Shown here: piece by piece, positions 15,286-23,210 of the stretch | Position numbering within the stretch: position 1 is the first letter of the stretch | Layout: each line of letters opens with the position of its first letter | DNA from: Butyrivibrio sp. YAB3001 | GTDB lineage: Bacteria > Bacillota > Clostridia > Lachnospirales > Lachnospiraceae | DNA: 64,000 nt | Direction of reading: 5' to 3' | Assembly (NCBI RefSeq): GCF_900112195.1 | Contig: NZ_FOKR01000015.1 | Coordinates: forward strand, 1 to 64,000 | Position numbers and translations under genes: made by a program | Notes under the pieces: generated by a model | The model's input: only the letters and a program-made list of their open reading frames with translations | Told to the model about the DNA's origin: nothing | The model's database searches: none

Positions 15286-15639
15286 ATGAAAAAAAAGAGA
15301 AGGGCGTGTGAATTTGAAAAAGCAATGACAAACACCCCCATATCTGCCTATGTCGCAGTTAACAAAGAGAACGGAATTGTTGGCTTTTCATGCTTTGATG
15401 CAAGTTTTAGAAATTTCTTTGGACCAATCGGAGTATCGGATGAATACCGGAGATCTCATATTGGAAAGGAATTGTTGCTATATGCTCTTTATGGTATGAA
15501 GGAAGAAGGATATGGTTATGCAATCATAGGCTGGTGTGAGGAGAAGAACAAGTTGTTTTATGAAAAAAATTCAGATGCGATAATAATTCCAAATTCATTT
15601 CCAGGGGTATACAAAGACAGCATATTATTGAGTAAATAG
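15286..15639 (+). pseudogene. GNAT N-acetyltransferase lacking its N-terminus
   Basis: 117 residues that correspond to the last two thirds of a GNAT enzyme: NTPISAYVAVNKENGIVGF (beta 2-3), FFGPIGVSDEYRR, YGYAIIGW and a C-terminal FPGVYKDSIL. The first strand and helix, about 45 residues, are missing. The acetyl-CoA loop, normally R-G-x-G-I-G, reads RRSHIGKE, which has lost a Gly. No ribosome binding site lies before the ATG. It is most simply a gene relic fused by deletion to the SGNH fragment, although weak expression cannot be excluded. Confidence 0.65.
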
Positions 15640-15733
15640 GACCGACTTGTATGAAATAAAAGTGGTACAAATTTGGTACAAAAAAGAGGGGTGGTCGGCG
15701 AAGCCCCTTTCTCTGCGGGTTTTGGGGACTGCT

Positions 15734-15758
15734 AAAAGTTCGATCCCGGTCGCCGGCA
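15734..15758 (+). repeat. tRNA-3'-end-like repeat, copy 3
   Basis: Contains TTCGATCCCGGTCGCCGGCA as in copy 2. This copy also has GTCGGCGA at 15693-15700, which pairs with TCGCCGGC at 15750-15757, so it can close into a tRNA-like fold of about 65 bases. The direct pair GGTACAAATTTGGTACAA (15664-15681) lies just upstream. Confidence 0.65.
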
Positions 15759-15767
15759 GTAATGTAG

Positions 15768-15798
15768 AGAGAAGCAAGTATTGTGCTTCTCTTTTTTA
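15768..15798 (+). terminator. Terminator hairpin behind repeat copy 3
   Basis: AGAGAAGCA (15768-15776) pairs perfectly with TGCTTCTCT (15784-15792), followed by six T. Strong Rho-independent form. Confidence 0.8.
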
Positions 15799-15862
15799 TT
15801 TGATATAATAAAGAACATATGTTTGTAAAATACTTTAGATAATATCTGTTATCTAGTAATAT

Positions 15863-16327
15863 ATGAGAAGAACAGAAAATGTGGAACTGACAGTACTATG
15901 TCTTATTACGGACGGCGACAGAGTACTTCTTCAAAACAGAATCAAAGAAGATTGGAAAGGCTACGCTTTGCCAGGTGGGCATGTGGAAATTGGTGAATCC
16001 TTTGTCGATGCTGTTATTCGTGAGATGAAAGAGGAGACAGGGCTGGATATTAAGAATCCAAAGCTCGCGGGTATTAAGCAGTTTCCGATACAAGATGGAA
16101 AATATGAGAATGGAAGATACATTGTGCTTCTGTTTAAGACATGCGAGTTTTCTGGGGAAGTTATCTCTTCTGTAGAAGGACAGATGGAATGGGTTGAATA
16201 CAGCCATCTGGCAGAAATTGATGCGGTAGATGACCTTGAAGAACTTATAAATGTTATCAATGATCAGAATCTTACGGAATTCCAATACTTGATCAGTGGA
16301 GATGAGTGGTCTGTCTCGGTAAAATAA
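15863..16327 (+). CDS. Nudix hydrolase (MutT-like)
   Basis: 154 residues. Nudix box intact: GGHVEIGESFVDAVIREMKE followed by ETGL, at about residues 37-59. It hydrolyses a nucleoside diphosphate linked to another group with Mg ions held by the REMKEE glutamates. The short N-terminus reads ELTVLCLITDGDRVLLQNR, typical of 8-oxo-dGTP or related enzymes. The ribosome binding site is poor. It stands 28 bases ahead of the kinase gene, so they may be co-transcribed. Substrate not predictable. Confidence 0.87.
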   Translation: MRRTENVELTVLCLITDGDRVLLQNRIKEDWKGYALPGGHVEIGESFVDAVIREMKEETGLDIKNPKLAGIKQFPIQDGKYENGRYIVLLFKTCEFSGEVISSVEGQMEWVEYSHLAEIDAVDDLEELINVINDQNLTEFQYLISGDEWSVSVK

Positions 16328-16355
16328 TAGAATACTTTATGGGAGCGAACTTGTA

Positions 16356-17381
16356 ATGGCAATAGAAAAAAGTATTTTTGATCATGATAAGATGCAGATG
16401 TTATTGTTGCAAGAATATGGTTTTCATTTGATTGAGAATCAGCATCTTCCGTTGGGAACTGCAAATTGCTATAAGATTAGTTGCGAGGAAGGAGCATATT
16501 TTTTCAAAGAATATCAAAAAGAATTCACTATTCAAGATGTAAAGAGAGAGGCAGAACTTGTTGAATATCTGAATTCAAAAGATTTTCCTGCGGCAAGATT
16601 TATAAAGACGATAAACGGGAATAGCTGCATTTTGTTTGAAGGACATGTGATCAGTGTACAGGAATACCTAGAAGGGAAATCATATCTGAACGATTTGCCA
16701 CATAAGCTTTTGAAGGACAGTGCCAAATATCTTGGGATATTACATTCCGTACTTAAGGATTATCCCATGGAATCGAGCCTTGATGAAAAGTGGGCTGAGA
16801 GTATTTCGGTGGATGCGGTGAATAAGAAATATGATAGGCTGCTGGAGGCTTTGGAAAAAGAGAAAGCGGATCCAAATTACAGCAGGATTAAAGAGGATTT
16901 TCTATTTAAGAAAGAACTATTTAGTCATATTGAGGATATGAAAAGATTCTTTAAGGAAATTACATATACTCCGAGCCATGGAGATTATACGGCTTGCCAG
17001 TTATTATGCGCCGAAGATCATGTGAAGGCGGTAATAGACTTTGCATCAGCGGCGAAGCTCCCTGCTGTATGGGAGATAATGCGGTCGTATATCCAGGCAG
17101 GAGCTTGTCGTAATGGAGAAGCTTTGGATATCGGGGATTTTGCGCAGTATGTGATGGAATATATGAAGTATGCGCCGCTATCCAAAAGAGATCTGGAAGC
17201 TATGCCCTATGTTTATCTTTTTCAGCTATTCCGCAGTGCCTATGGGTATGAGGAATATCTGATTACAAAAACAGAAAACAGGGATGCTTTGCTGGAGTTT
17301 GCATTTTGGCGCACGGATATATGCAGAAAAATATATAGGAACGCTGATGCCATATCTAGGGAATTATTGCAACTAGTTTGA
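16356..17381 (+). CDS. Aminoglycoside phosphotransferase-like kinase
   Basis: 341 residues; GGGAGC upstream of the ATG. Kinase-fold signs: SYKISCEEGAYFFKEY-like ATP-lid region near residues 30-55, catalytic loop SHGDYTACQLL (HGDxxxxQ instead of HGDxxxxN) near 207, and the metal-binding Asp in VKAVIDFASAA near 228. This superfamily (APH/CotS/HomoserineK-like) phosphorylates antibiotics, sugars, choline or homoserine. Length and motif fit the phosphotransferase enzyme family PF01636; resistance is possible but unproven. Confidence 0.82.
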   Translation: MAIEKSIFDHDKMQMLLLQEYGFHLIENQHLPLGTANCYKISCEEGAYFFKEYQKEFTIQDVKREAELVEYLNSKDFPAARFIKTINGNSCILFEGHVISVQEYLEGKSYLNDLPHKLLKDSAKYLGILHSVLKDYPMESSLDEKWAESISVDAVNKKYDRLLEALEKEKADPNYSRIKEDFLFKKELFSHIEDMKRFFKEITYTPSHGDYTACQLLCAEDHVKAVIDFASAAKLPAVWEIMRSYIQAGACRNGEALDIGDFAQYVMEYMKYAPLSKRDLEAMPYVYLFQLFRSAYGYEEYLITKTENRDALLEFAFWRTDICRKIYRNADAISRELLQLV

Positions 17382-17430
17382 ATTAGCGGTACAGGAATTG
17401 AATAGACAGACTGAAAATTTGAGGCAGAAT

Positions 17431-17674
17431 ATGATAGAAACAGAAAACGTAATAAATAAATTCGTTAAGGAATCTCAGGAAATCCTGAAGGACAATCTTA
17501 CCGGCATTTATTTGCATGGCTCAGCTGTGATGGGCGATTAAAAATGTCCCGGAAGAATATCATTCATTGATTAAAGCGGCCATGAGCGAATACGCTGATG
17601 CTAATGACGTTTCTTATGAATATGACATTGCTAAGCAATATGCGGGATATATGTTACAAGAGATACAGAGTTAA
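17431..17674 (+). pseudogene. Aminoglycoside nucleotidyltransferase-like gene, internally deleted
   Basis: The first frame (17431-17541) reads MIETENVINKFVKE then DNLTGIYLHGSAVMGD and stops: the GxYLHGS block is the start of an ANT/aadA-type nucleotidyltransferase, cut before the second catalytic Asp. A second frame from about 17546 to 17674 (VPEEYHSLIKAAMSEYADAN and IAKQYAGYMLQEIQS) looks like the C-terminus of the same enzyme. The catalytic middle, around 150 residues, is gone. Confidence 0.75.
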
Positions 17675-17723
17675 TGCATAGGCATTATATAATGCCGGAA
17701 AGCTATGATTGGGGGATCAGCAC

Positions 17724-18191
17724 ATGAGTATAACGTTGAAAACTGTAGAACGAGATGATGTTGAAATACTATGGAAGATGCAGATAGAGGGATTCTCAGG
17801 GCTGTTGGAGAAATATCATGATTACGATTTGAGTCCGGCTGCGGAAGGCATGGATAAAGTGATGGCAAGGTTTGAGCAGCCCTGGACTACTTACTTTTTC
17901 ATCATGGCAGATGATGAAAAGGTTGGTGCTATCCGCATAGTAAATAAAAAAGACGGTAGCAGAAAACGCATCTCACCAATATGGATCATGTCGGAGCATA
18001 GGAATAAAGGATATGCTCAGCAGGCAATCCTTGAGGCAGAGAAGATATACGGACCGGATAATTGGTGCCTGGACACGATACTACAAGAGAAGGGCAACCT
18101 TCATCTATATGAGAAACTTGGCTACCATCAGACCGGCAAGATTGATAAGATAAGCGACTGTATGGATATTGTTTTCTATGAGAAAGATTGA
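17724..18191 (+). CDS. GNAT N-acetyltransferase
   Basis: 155 residues from the ATG at 17724 (GGGGGATC upstream); a TTG at 17709 is less likely. Core motif A is visible as RISPIWIMSEHRNKGYAQQA, where HRNKGYAQ is the acetyl-CoA pyrophosphate loop (R/Q-x-x-G-x-A). The end (LHLYEKLGYHQTGKI) is the usual motif B. Substrate unknown; related proteins modify small amines, peptides or ribosomal proteins. It is followed after 11 bases by the DNA glycosylase gene. Confidence 0.88.
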   Translation: MSITLKTVERDDVEILWKMQIEGFSGLLEKYHDYDLSPAAEGMDKVMARFEQPWTTYFFIMADDEKVGAIRIVNKKDGSRKRISPIWIMSEHRNKGYAQQAILEAEKIYGPDNWCLDTILQEKGNLHLYEKLGYHQTGKIDKISDCMDIVFYEKD

Positions 18192-18202
18192 GGAAGCTAA
18201 TA

Positions 18203-18682
18203 ATGATCACACATCCAATAGCTCCGGTTTTTGATAAGGAATCAAGAGTTTTGATATTGGGAAGTTTTCCTTCAGTCAAGTCGCGGGAAGCTATGTTTTT
18301 CTATGGGCATCCACAGAATAGATTCTGGAAGGTGATAGCGACGGTATGCAATGAGGAGCTTCCGGATACTATCGAAGAGAAGAAAGCTCTTTTACTTAGG
18401 AACCATATAGCGGTTTGGGATGTGATAGCAAGCTGCGATATTGAAGGATCCTCCGATTCAAGCATTAAGAATGTCAAGGCCAATGACCTCTCTGTGATTC
18501 TTGATAATGCCAGAATCCGGGCTATTTATGTTAATGGTAAAACTGCTGAGAAATATTATAAGAAATATATTGAGAAAAAGATAAACAGAAAGGCCCTGTG
18601 TCTTCCCTCAACGAGCCCCGCTAATGCAGCCTGGAATATAGAGCGGCTTACAGAGGAATGGCGTGTGATCAGAGACGAATAG
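18203..18682 (+). CDS. DNA-deoxyinosine glycosylase / mismatch-type uracil-DNA glycosylase
   Basis: 159 residues from the ATG at 18203 (GAGGAAG upstream); a TTG at 18188 is an alternative. Motifs of the UDG superfamily: LILGSFPSVKSRE (motif 1, GxxPS-like), FYGHPQNRFWKVIA, and LPSTSPANAAW (motif 2 with SPANA). This matches the family that removes hypoxanthine, uracil or related bases from DNA. A diverged copy of its last 38 codons exists at 29503-29619. Following gene starts 12 bases after the stop. Confidence 0.88.
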   Translation: MITHPIAPVFDKESRVLILGSFPSVKSREAMFFYGHPQNRFWKVIATVCNEELPDTIEEKKALLLRNHIAVWDVIASCDIEGSSDSSIKNVKANDLSVILDNARIRAIYVNGKTAEKYYKKYIEKKINRKALCLPSTSPANAAWNIERLTEEWRVIRDE

Positions 18683-18694
18683 GAGGCAGAATAG

Positions 18695-19699
18695 ATGTAT
18701 GAAGAACTGATAGCTCCAAGCTTCAGGGGTGTTGCATATGTACTCAGGAATGATGAAGTGGTATTGGAATATGCCGGCGGTTGCAGAGATTATGCCAATG
18801 AATTGCCCAATACCATTGATACTAAGTTTGCCAGCGCTTCAGCGGGAAAAGTATTCGTGGCTGTAGGGATTTTGCAGCTGATTGAAAAAGGTAAGCTAAG
18901 GTTCGAGGACACAATAGGTGAGCTGATTCGGATTGACTGGAAAGATATTGATCCGGGGATAACGGTGGAGCAGCTATTGCAGCATACATCTGGGATTCCG
19001 GACTATTTTGATGAGACGGTCATGGAGGAGTACGAGGAGCTCTGGGTAGATTATCCGAATTACAAGATCAGACAAAATGATGATCTGCTACCTCTGTTCA
19101 TCGATAAGCCAATGATGTATCCTAAGGGAACTAAGTTCCAATACAACAATACCGGCTATGTGGTTCTTGCAATGATCATTGAGCGGTTAACAAGGCAGCC
19201 TTTTGACGAGTATCTAAGAGAAAATGTTTTTGAGCCTTGTAATATGTCGGGCACAGGGTATTATGAACTGGACAGGTTACCTGCAAAATGCGCGGTTAAC
19301 TATGTGTGGTGTAACAGTGCGGAGGATCTTAGGACGAACATTTTCTGTGTGGATGCAAAAGGAACAGGTGCCGGAGGAGCATTTATCACGGTAAAGGATA
19401 TAGCGAACTTTTGGAAAGGTCTGCTTGAAGGTAAGCTTCTGTCTACAGAAATGACAGCTTCTATGTTAAAAAAACATAGCGGAGAATGTGATGATCCGGA
19501 AGAAGGATACTACGGATACGGAGTATGGATCATTGATGGCAATGGCGGAGAGGATATTCCATACTTTCAGGGCTGCGATCCCGGAGTTAGCTTTATCTCG
19601 GAGTACAATCCAAACAAAAACATGATCTCAGTGTATGTAAGTAATTACGGCGATAATGTCTGGAAGATAGCCAGGGACATCAGAAACGCCTTAAATTGA
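18695..19699 (+). CDS. Serine hydrolase of the class C beta-lactamase fold
   Basis: 334 residues; AGGAGG 8 bases before the ATG. SAGK at about residues 49-52 is the S-x-x-K catalytic motif and YNN at about 150 is the Y-x-N motif. FITVKDIANFWKGLLEG and YYGYGVWI are typical of this esterase/DD-peptidase-like group (PF00144). There is no signal peptide, so it is probably cytoplasmic and acts as an esterase or peptidase rather than as an antibiotic-resistance enzyme. Confidence 0.88.
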   Translation: MYEELIAPSFRGVAYVLRNDEVVLEYAGGCRDYANELPNTIDTKFASASAGKVFVAVGILQLIEKGKLRFEDTIGELIRIDWKDIDPGITVEQLLQHTSGIPDYFDETVMEEYEELWVDYPNYKIRQNDDLLPLFIDKPMMYPKGTKFQYNNTGYVVLAMIIERLTRQPFDEYLRENVFEPCNMSGTGYYELDRLPAKCAVNYVWCNSAEDLRTNIFCVDAKGTGAGGAFITVKDIANFWKGLLEGKLLSTEMTASMLKKHSGECDDPEEGYYGYGVWIIDGNGGEDIPYFQGCDPGVSFISEYNPNKNMISVYVSNYGDNVWKIARDIRNALN

Positions 19700-19737
19700 G
19701 GATAGTATAAAAAAGTTAGTTGGAGGACGGGGAATTT

Positions 19738-19866
19738 ATGGCATCAAGTATAATACATCTGGCGGTTACAAAAGAACTGACTAAGAGATATAAATTCAAG
19801 GATGAGAGCAGGCTTAAGTTCGGGGCAATCCTTCCGGACGCGGGAGGGGGAAAGGACAGTCATTAA
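19738..19866 (+). pseudogene. N-terminal part of a PLPC-like/phosphatase fusion, cut by an in-frame stop
   Basis: 42 residues starting MASSIIHLAVTKELTKRYKF, ending LPDAGGGKDSH and a TAA at 19864-19866. The same frame continues without another stop (KKAVWGLNKRVYDFERFRAE) into the frame of the next feature. A single base change in the CAT-TAA-AAAAAA stretch could explain the break. The HLAVTKEL start and LPDAG...SH pattern resembles zinc-dependent phospholipase C-like domains. Confidence 0.65.
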
Positions 19867-19938
19867 AAAAAGGCTGTTTGGGGATTAAACAAAAGAGTAT
19901 ATGACTTTGAGCGCTTCAGAGCTGAATACGGGGAGCTT

Positions 19939-21057
19939 ATGAAGAGCGATAATCTGTATCTTGGCTATTATCTTCACCTTGTTCAGGACATCTGCTACAG
20001 ACATTTTGTCTATGATAAATATAACTGGAATCCCACGATTCCGGGGAATGTTGAGAAGCTTCACAAGGATTATTCAATAATCAATTCTTATGTGATTTCC
20101 AAATATGAATTAAAGAACGACATTGAAGCTCCTGCTGATTTTGATAAAGAGCAGCTGGCGAGCCTCAGTGCTTTTGATGTGCCCTGGCTCATGAAGTCAA
20201 TGGCTGATTATTATGTTCCTGTGCCGGAGGAGGATATATTCTTTTTCACAAAGGAGATGGCTGATGAGTTCATTGCAGAAGCGGTGGAGCTGTGCCTTAA
20301 GGAGCTGAAAGCACTGGAAACAGGGGAAGGCATGATAGAGAGCTACGACAATGCCTGGGGAAACAAGTCCTATTCATTATTGGAGACAACCCTGAACACT
20401 AGAGATCTGGCCGGATACAGGATTGACGGTACAGAGAATTATACAAGCTATGGCAGAGTCATAAGAAGCGATGTGGCTAATTACCATTCCGAGAAGGATA
20501 TCGCTTTTTTACAGAATTCCCATATTACAACTATTATCGATATGAGATCTGCGGAGGAAAAAGAGAGAAAGCCACATGGCCTTGCGAACATGGAAGGCTT
20601 CCATTATCACGACATTACCATAGATGAGGGCAGCGGAGTTCCTGAAAGTGTGGAGGCTGTTCCGGGTAGCTATTTCAAAATAGCGCATGCGCCTAAACTG
20701 GCAGAAGTATTCAGGACAATTGCCGGGTCAGAGGCAGGAGTTATGTTTAACTGCTCTGCGGGAAAAGACAGGTCCGGCGTAGTAGCAGCGCTTTTGTTGT
20801 GGCTGTGCGGCGTAAGGAAAAGCGATATTGTCTACGATTATATGAGGACCAAGGAGAATGACAGGGAGCGCTTTGAGCTTATACACAAGAACTTCCCTGA
20901 TCTGGACATGAATATCGTCATTCCCAATGAGAATAATATGTACAGATTTATGGAGCTGATAGAAGCTAATCATGGAACTGTTCAGGATTATTTTTCTTCG
21001 ATTGGAATCACAACTGATATTCAGCAAAAGATTATAGAAAAGCTATGTGAAGGATAA
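19939..21057 (+). CDS. DSP3-type tyrosine phosphatase with helical N-terminal domain
   Basis: 372 residues as an open frame; the intact gene probably began at 19738. Residues about 1-135 (YLGYYLHLVQDICYRHFVYD, helical, His/Asp rich) complete the PLPC-like domain. Residues about 150-370 are a protein-tyrosine phosphatase of the DSP3 family: NTRDLAGYRIDG, SDVANYHSEKDI, TTIIDMRSAEEKE, then the P-loop CSAGKDRSG with Cys about 272 and Arg about 278. The residue before Cys is Asn instead of the usual His. If the frame starts at 19939 the metal site is incomplete but the phosphatase could work. Confidence 0.8.
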   Translation: MKSDNLYLGYYLHLVQDICYRHFVYDKYNWNPTIPGNVEKLHKDYSIINSYVISKYELKNDIEAPADFDKEQLASLSAFDVPWLMKSMADYYVPVPEEDIFFFTKEMADEFIAEAVELCLKELKALETGEGMIESYDNAWGNKSYSLLETTLNTRDLAGYRIDGTENYTSYGRVIRSDVANYHSEKDIAFLQNSHITTIIDMRSAEEKERKPHGLANMEGFHYHDITIDEGSGVPESVEAVPGSYFKIAHAPKLAEVFRTIAGSEAGVMFNCSAGKDRSGVVAALLLWLCGVRKSDIVYDYMRTKENDRERFELIHKNFPDLDMNIVIPNENNMYRFMELIEANHGTVQDYFSSIGITTDIQQKIIEKLCEG

Positions 21058-21073
21058 AGGGGATTTAATATAT

Positions 21074-21544
21074 ATGTCTAAGGTAATAATGACCTGCGGA
21101 TTAATTTGTTGTGGGAAAAGCACATATGCCAAAAGGATTAAGAGCGAGAGCGGTGCAGTCATTCTCTCTATTGATGATCTAACGCTCTCTATGTTCCCAG
21201 AGGGAGCTGGAGATATGCATGATACTTATGTAATGCGTGCAGAAAGGTACCTACTGGAATTATCTCTTCAGATTTTGAATTCTGGAATAAATGTAATTCT
21301 TGACTGGGGACTTTGGAACAGAGCTACAAGGGATAGAATCAAAGAATTCTATGCTTCCCACGGAGATATAAAAGCAGAGCTGCATTATCTTAAGGTTTCA
21401 CCTGAAGTGTGGGAGGAAAGAATCAATAAAAGAAATGCATCGGGTGAAGCTGCGTATTATGTTGATGAAGGTTTGCTTAATAAGGTCAAATCATTATTCG
21501 AAGAGCCATCCGAAGATGAAGTAGATGTGCTAGTCGAGAGTTAA
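21074..21544 (+). CDS. P-loop kinase (AAA_33/zeta-toxin-like fold)
   Basis: 156 residues from the ATG at 21074; the GTG at 21047 overlaps the previous gene and is less likely. Walker A is GLICCGKST at about residues 8-16; LSIDDLTLSMF follows like the acceptor-site Asp; NVILDWGLWNRATRD is Walker B with the arginine lid WEERINKRN. Such small ATPases phosphorylate nucleosides, tRNA or antibiotics. The gene follows the phosphatase by 16 bases, so co-transcription is likely. Confidence 0.83.
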   Translation: MSKVIMTCGLICCGKSTYAKRIKSESGAVILSIDDLTLSMFPEGAGDMHDTYVMRAERYLLELSLQILNSGINVILDWGLWNRATRDRIKEFYASHGDIKAELHYLKVSPEVWEERINKRNASGEAAYYVDEGLLNKVKSLFEEPSEDEVDVLVES

Positions 21545-21679
21545 CTACGAAGATAAGAAAGTCTAAGGTATATCTTTGGAATCTTAAGGAAGAAATTAGG
21601 GAACTAGGCAGAAGCTAATATGCAAGATAAATCGAAAAAGACTTGATAATATTGATTATGAAAGGGCAAAGAGACTACA

Positions 21680-22147
21680 ATGTGTGGCGTTTGTGAAAGA
21701 ATTAATGAGACAAAAGCGGGGAAGAATCCTTTTCTTGTAAAAGAGCTTGAGACTGGATATGTAGTAATGGGGGATTATCAGCATTTTAAGGGGTATACTC
21801 TTTTTCTTTATAAGGACCATGTTGTTGAGCTATTTGATTTGGATGAGAAGACAAGAGCAAAGCATTTATATGAAATGACACTTGTTGCTGAAGCTGTAAA
21901 AAAGGCTTTTGGAGCAGGAAAAATGAACTACGAATGCCTTGGGAATGGTGAAGGAGGGGCACATATTCACTGGCATCTGTTTCCGAGAAGAGCCGGTGAT
22001 ATAGAGGATTATGGCAATAATGGCAAGGGCCCCGTTTGGTGGTATCCGCGCGAGAAGATGTATTCAGACAAAAATAGGCCAAGTAACGATGCACTTGAGG
22101 ATATGAAGGCAAAGCTTCTTTGTGAACTGGATAAGCTGTTGATATGA
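21680..22147 (+). CDS. HIT-family nucleotide hydrolase
   Basis: 155 residues. HIHWHLFP at about residues 94-101 is the catalytic histidine triad (the middle His is the nucleophile). The N-terminus has CxxC (MCGVCERI), a possible zinc site, as in bacterial HIT proteins. KGYTLFLYKDHVVELFDLD is the conserved HIT beta sheet. Known substrates are diadenosine polyphosphates and AMP conjugates. Its stop overlaps the start of a small frame at 22144. Confidence 0.88.
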   Translation: MCGVCERINETKAGKNPFLVKELETGYVVMGDYQHFKGYTLFLYKDHVVELFDLDEKTRAKHLYEMTLVAEAVKKAFGAGKMNYECLGNGEGGAHIHWHLFPRRAGDIEDYGNNGKGPVWWYPREKMYSDKNRPSNDALEDMKAKLLCELDKLLI

Positions 22148-22245
22148 TTAAAGATTATCTAAACTATTCCGATCTTGCGGGGAATGAGATGATTGATGAC
22201 GCTATATTGCATGTGAACAAAGTCTATCATAGGGGGCATATATGA
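22144..22245 (+). CDS. Possible 33-residue coupled frame
   Basis: Starts with the ATG that overlaps the HIT gene stop (ATGA) and ends overlapping the next start by 4 bases. Peptide: MIKDYLNYSDLAGNEMIDDA then ILHVNKVYHRGHI. The exact end-to-end overlaps suggest real translation coupling, or the tail of a decayed gene between two intact ones. No family recognised. Confidence 0.35.
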   Translation: MIKDYLNYSDLAGNEMIDDAILHVNKVYHRGHI

Positions 22246-22958
22246 CAAGAGGAGAAGCGTATATAGGCTTTAAAGGCCGGAATAATTCATCATCTATGTT
22301 GGTTAAAGCATTATCGCATTATAATATTTTACTGACTAATTCTTTTACCGGGCTTAAGAAAGATATTGATTTGCTTCCGGCAGATTATGATGCGGTATAT
22401 TTCTTTGGAGTGGATAAGAACTTGACTGACTCATTTCGTATAGAGCAATGTGCAGAAAAAGACAGGAGCAGGCTTTTAAGCGTTATTGATCTAAAGACTA
22501 TTTCGGAACGTCTGGCAGCAACTGGTATAAGAAGTACCATATCGAAAACTCCAACTCAGTACCTTTGTAATGAGGCATATTGGTACTTACTTGAAAAGTA
22601 TCAGGGAAGAGTGGTGCTAATCCATATTCCTACGATAAAGAATTTTAACAATATGTTTGAAAAAATGACATTTCCTGAGCACGAGTATGAATCAGTGCAG
22701 AACTATTTAAGCAAATTGGGATACTGCTATACAACGAGAGTATACAAAGAAGTCGGAAAATATCAGCTTGGTAAACTATATATTGCCCCATGGGGCGATA
22801 TGCTGAAAATCGATGAAGTCAGCACATATCACAAAGTCAAGGACCGGCCTTTCTATGATGAAATGTGTGACGATGAAAAGGCAGAAATACGCAAGTATTC
22901 AGAAAATATGGGGTTGGAATATGAATTTATCAAGTTTTCAAGATTTTCGATAAACTAA
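22242..22958 (+). CDS. Pyroglutamyl-peptidase I-like cysteine hydrolase
   Basis: 238 residues; GGGGG upstream of the ATG. Three catalytic-site blocks of peptidase family C15 can be lined up: Glu in FRIEQCAEK (about residue 68), Cys in TQYLCNEAYWYLL (about 109) and His in VLIHIPTI (about 128). The sheet AVYFFGVDKNLTD precedes them. The C-terminal 100 residues are extra compared with the about 210-residue pyrrolidone peptidases, and the overall match is distant, so substrate may differ. Possible N-terminal pyroglutamate removal or amidohydrolase; moderate certainty. Confidence 0.6.
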   Translation: MTRGEAYIGFKGRNNSSSMLVKALSHYNILLTNSFTGLKKDIDLLPADYDAVYFFGVDKNLTDSFRIEQCAEKDRSRLLSVIDLKTISERLAATGIRSTISKTPTQYLCNEAYWYLLEKYQGRVVLIHIPTIKNFNNMFEKMTFPEHEYESVQNYLSKLGYCYTTRVYKEVGKYQLGKLYIAPWGDMLKIDEVSTYHKVKDRPFYDEMCDDEKAEIRKYSENMGLEYEFIKFSRFSIN

Positions 22959-22967
22959 GAAGATGTA

Positions 22968-22998
22968 TTGTCCTCGACTTTTGGGCAGCCCTTAGCAT
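22968..22998 (+). promoter_or_regulatory. Decayed MerR-type promoter, copy 1
   Basis: TTGTCC, 19 bases, TAGCAT. The region aligns without gaps to the intact copy at 27058-27088, but the inverted repeat is damaged (ACTTTTGGGCA against TGCCCTTGGGGCA). It precedes the MerR remnant at 23029, just as the intact copy precedes the full MerR gene. Confidence 0.6.
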
Positions 22999-23028
22999 TG
23001 GGTCAGACAAAATTTTTATAAGGTCAGT

Positions 23029-23148
23029 ATGGAAGAAAGAATGACATTGGGAGAGATTGCAAAGCAGGCTGGGTTTTCAGTGTTGTCCTTTTTCTTTTGC
23101 CCGGAACCTTCCTGTACTACTGCATTAAAAAGCCATTTAGCAGAATAA
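23029..23148 (+). pseudogene. MerR-family regulator, N-terminal remnant
   Basis: 39 residues. The first 15 (MEERMTLGEIAKQAG) match the start of the MerR protein at 27124 (MEEKMTSGEMAKQAG), then the sequence diverges into an unrelated tail (FSVLSFFFCPEPS). The wing and dimerisation helix are absent. The upstream 60 bases are also duplicated, so this is the leftover end of a duplicated regulator locus. Confidence 0.75.
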
Positions 23149-23171
23149 ATTACTGTTGAATGGCTCTTTTT
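23127..23171 (+). terminator. Rho-independent terminator
   Basis: AAAAAGCCATT (23127-23137) pairs with AATGGCT-TTTTT (23159-23171), with an inner GCAG/CTG stem. Strong hairpin and T-run directly ahead of the isochorismatase gene. Confidence 0.72.
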
Positions 23172-23210
23172 CTGTTATAGTAAAAATATGTTTTTGTTGG
23201 AGGGTGTTCG

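Noticed and set aside
731..15758. Intact tRNA genes at the three repeats
   Set aside because: The 5' T-stem strand, anticodon arm and D arm are missing in all copies.
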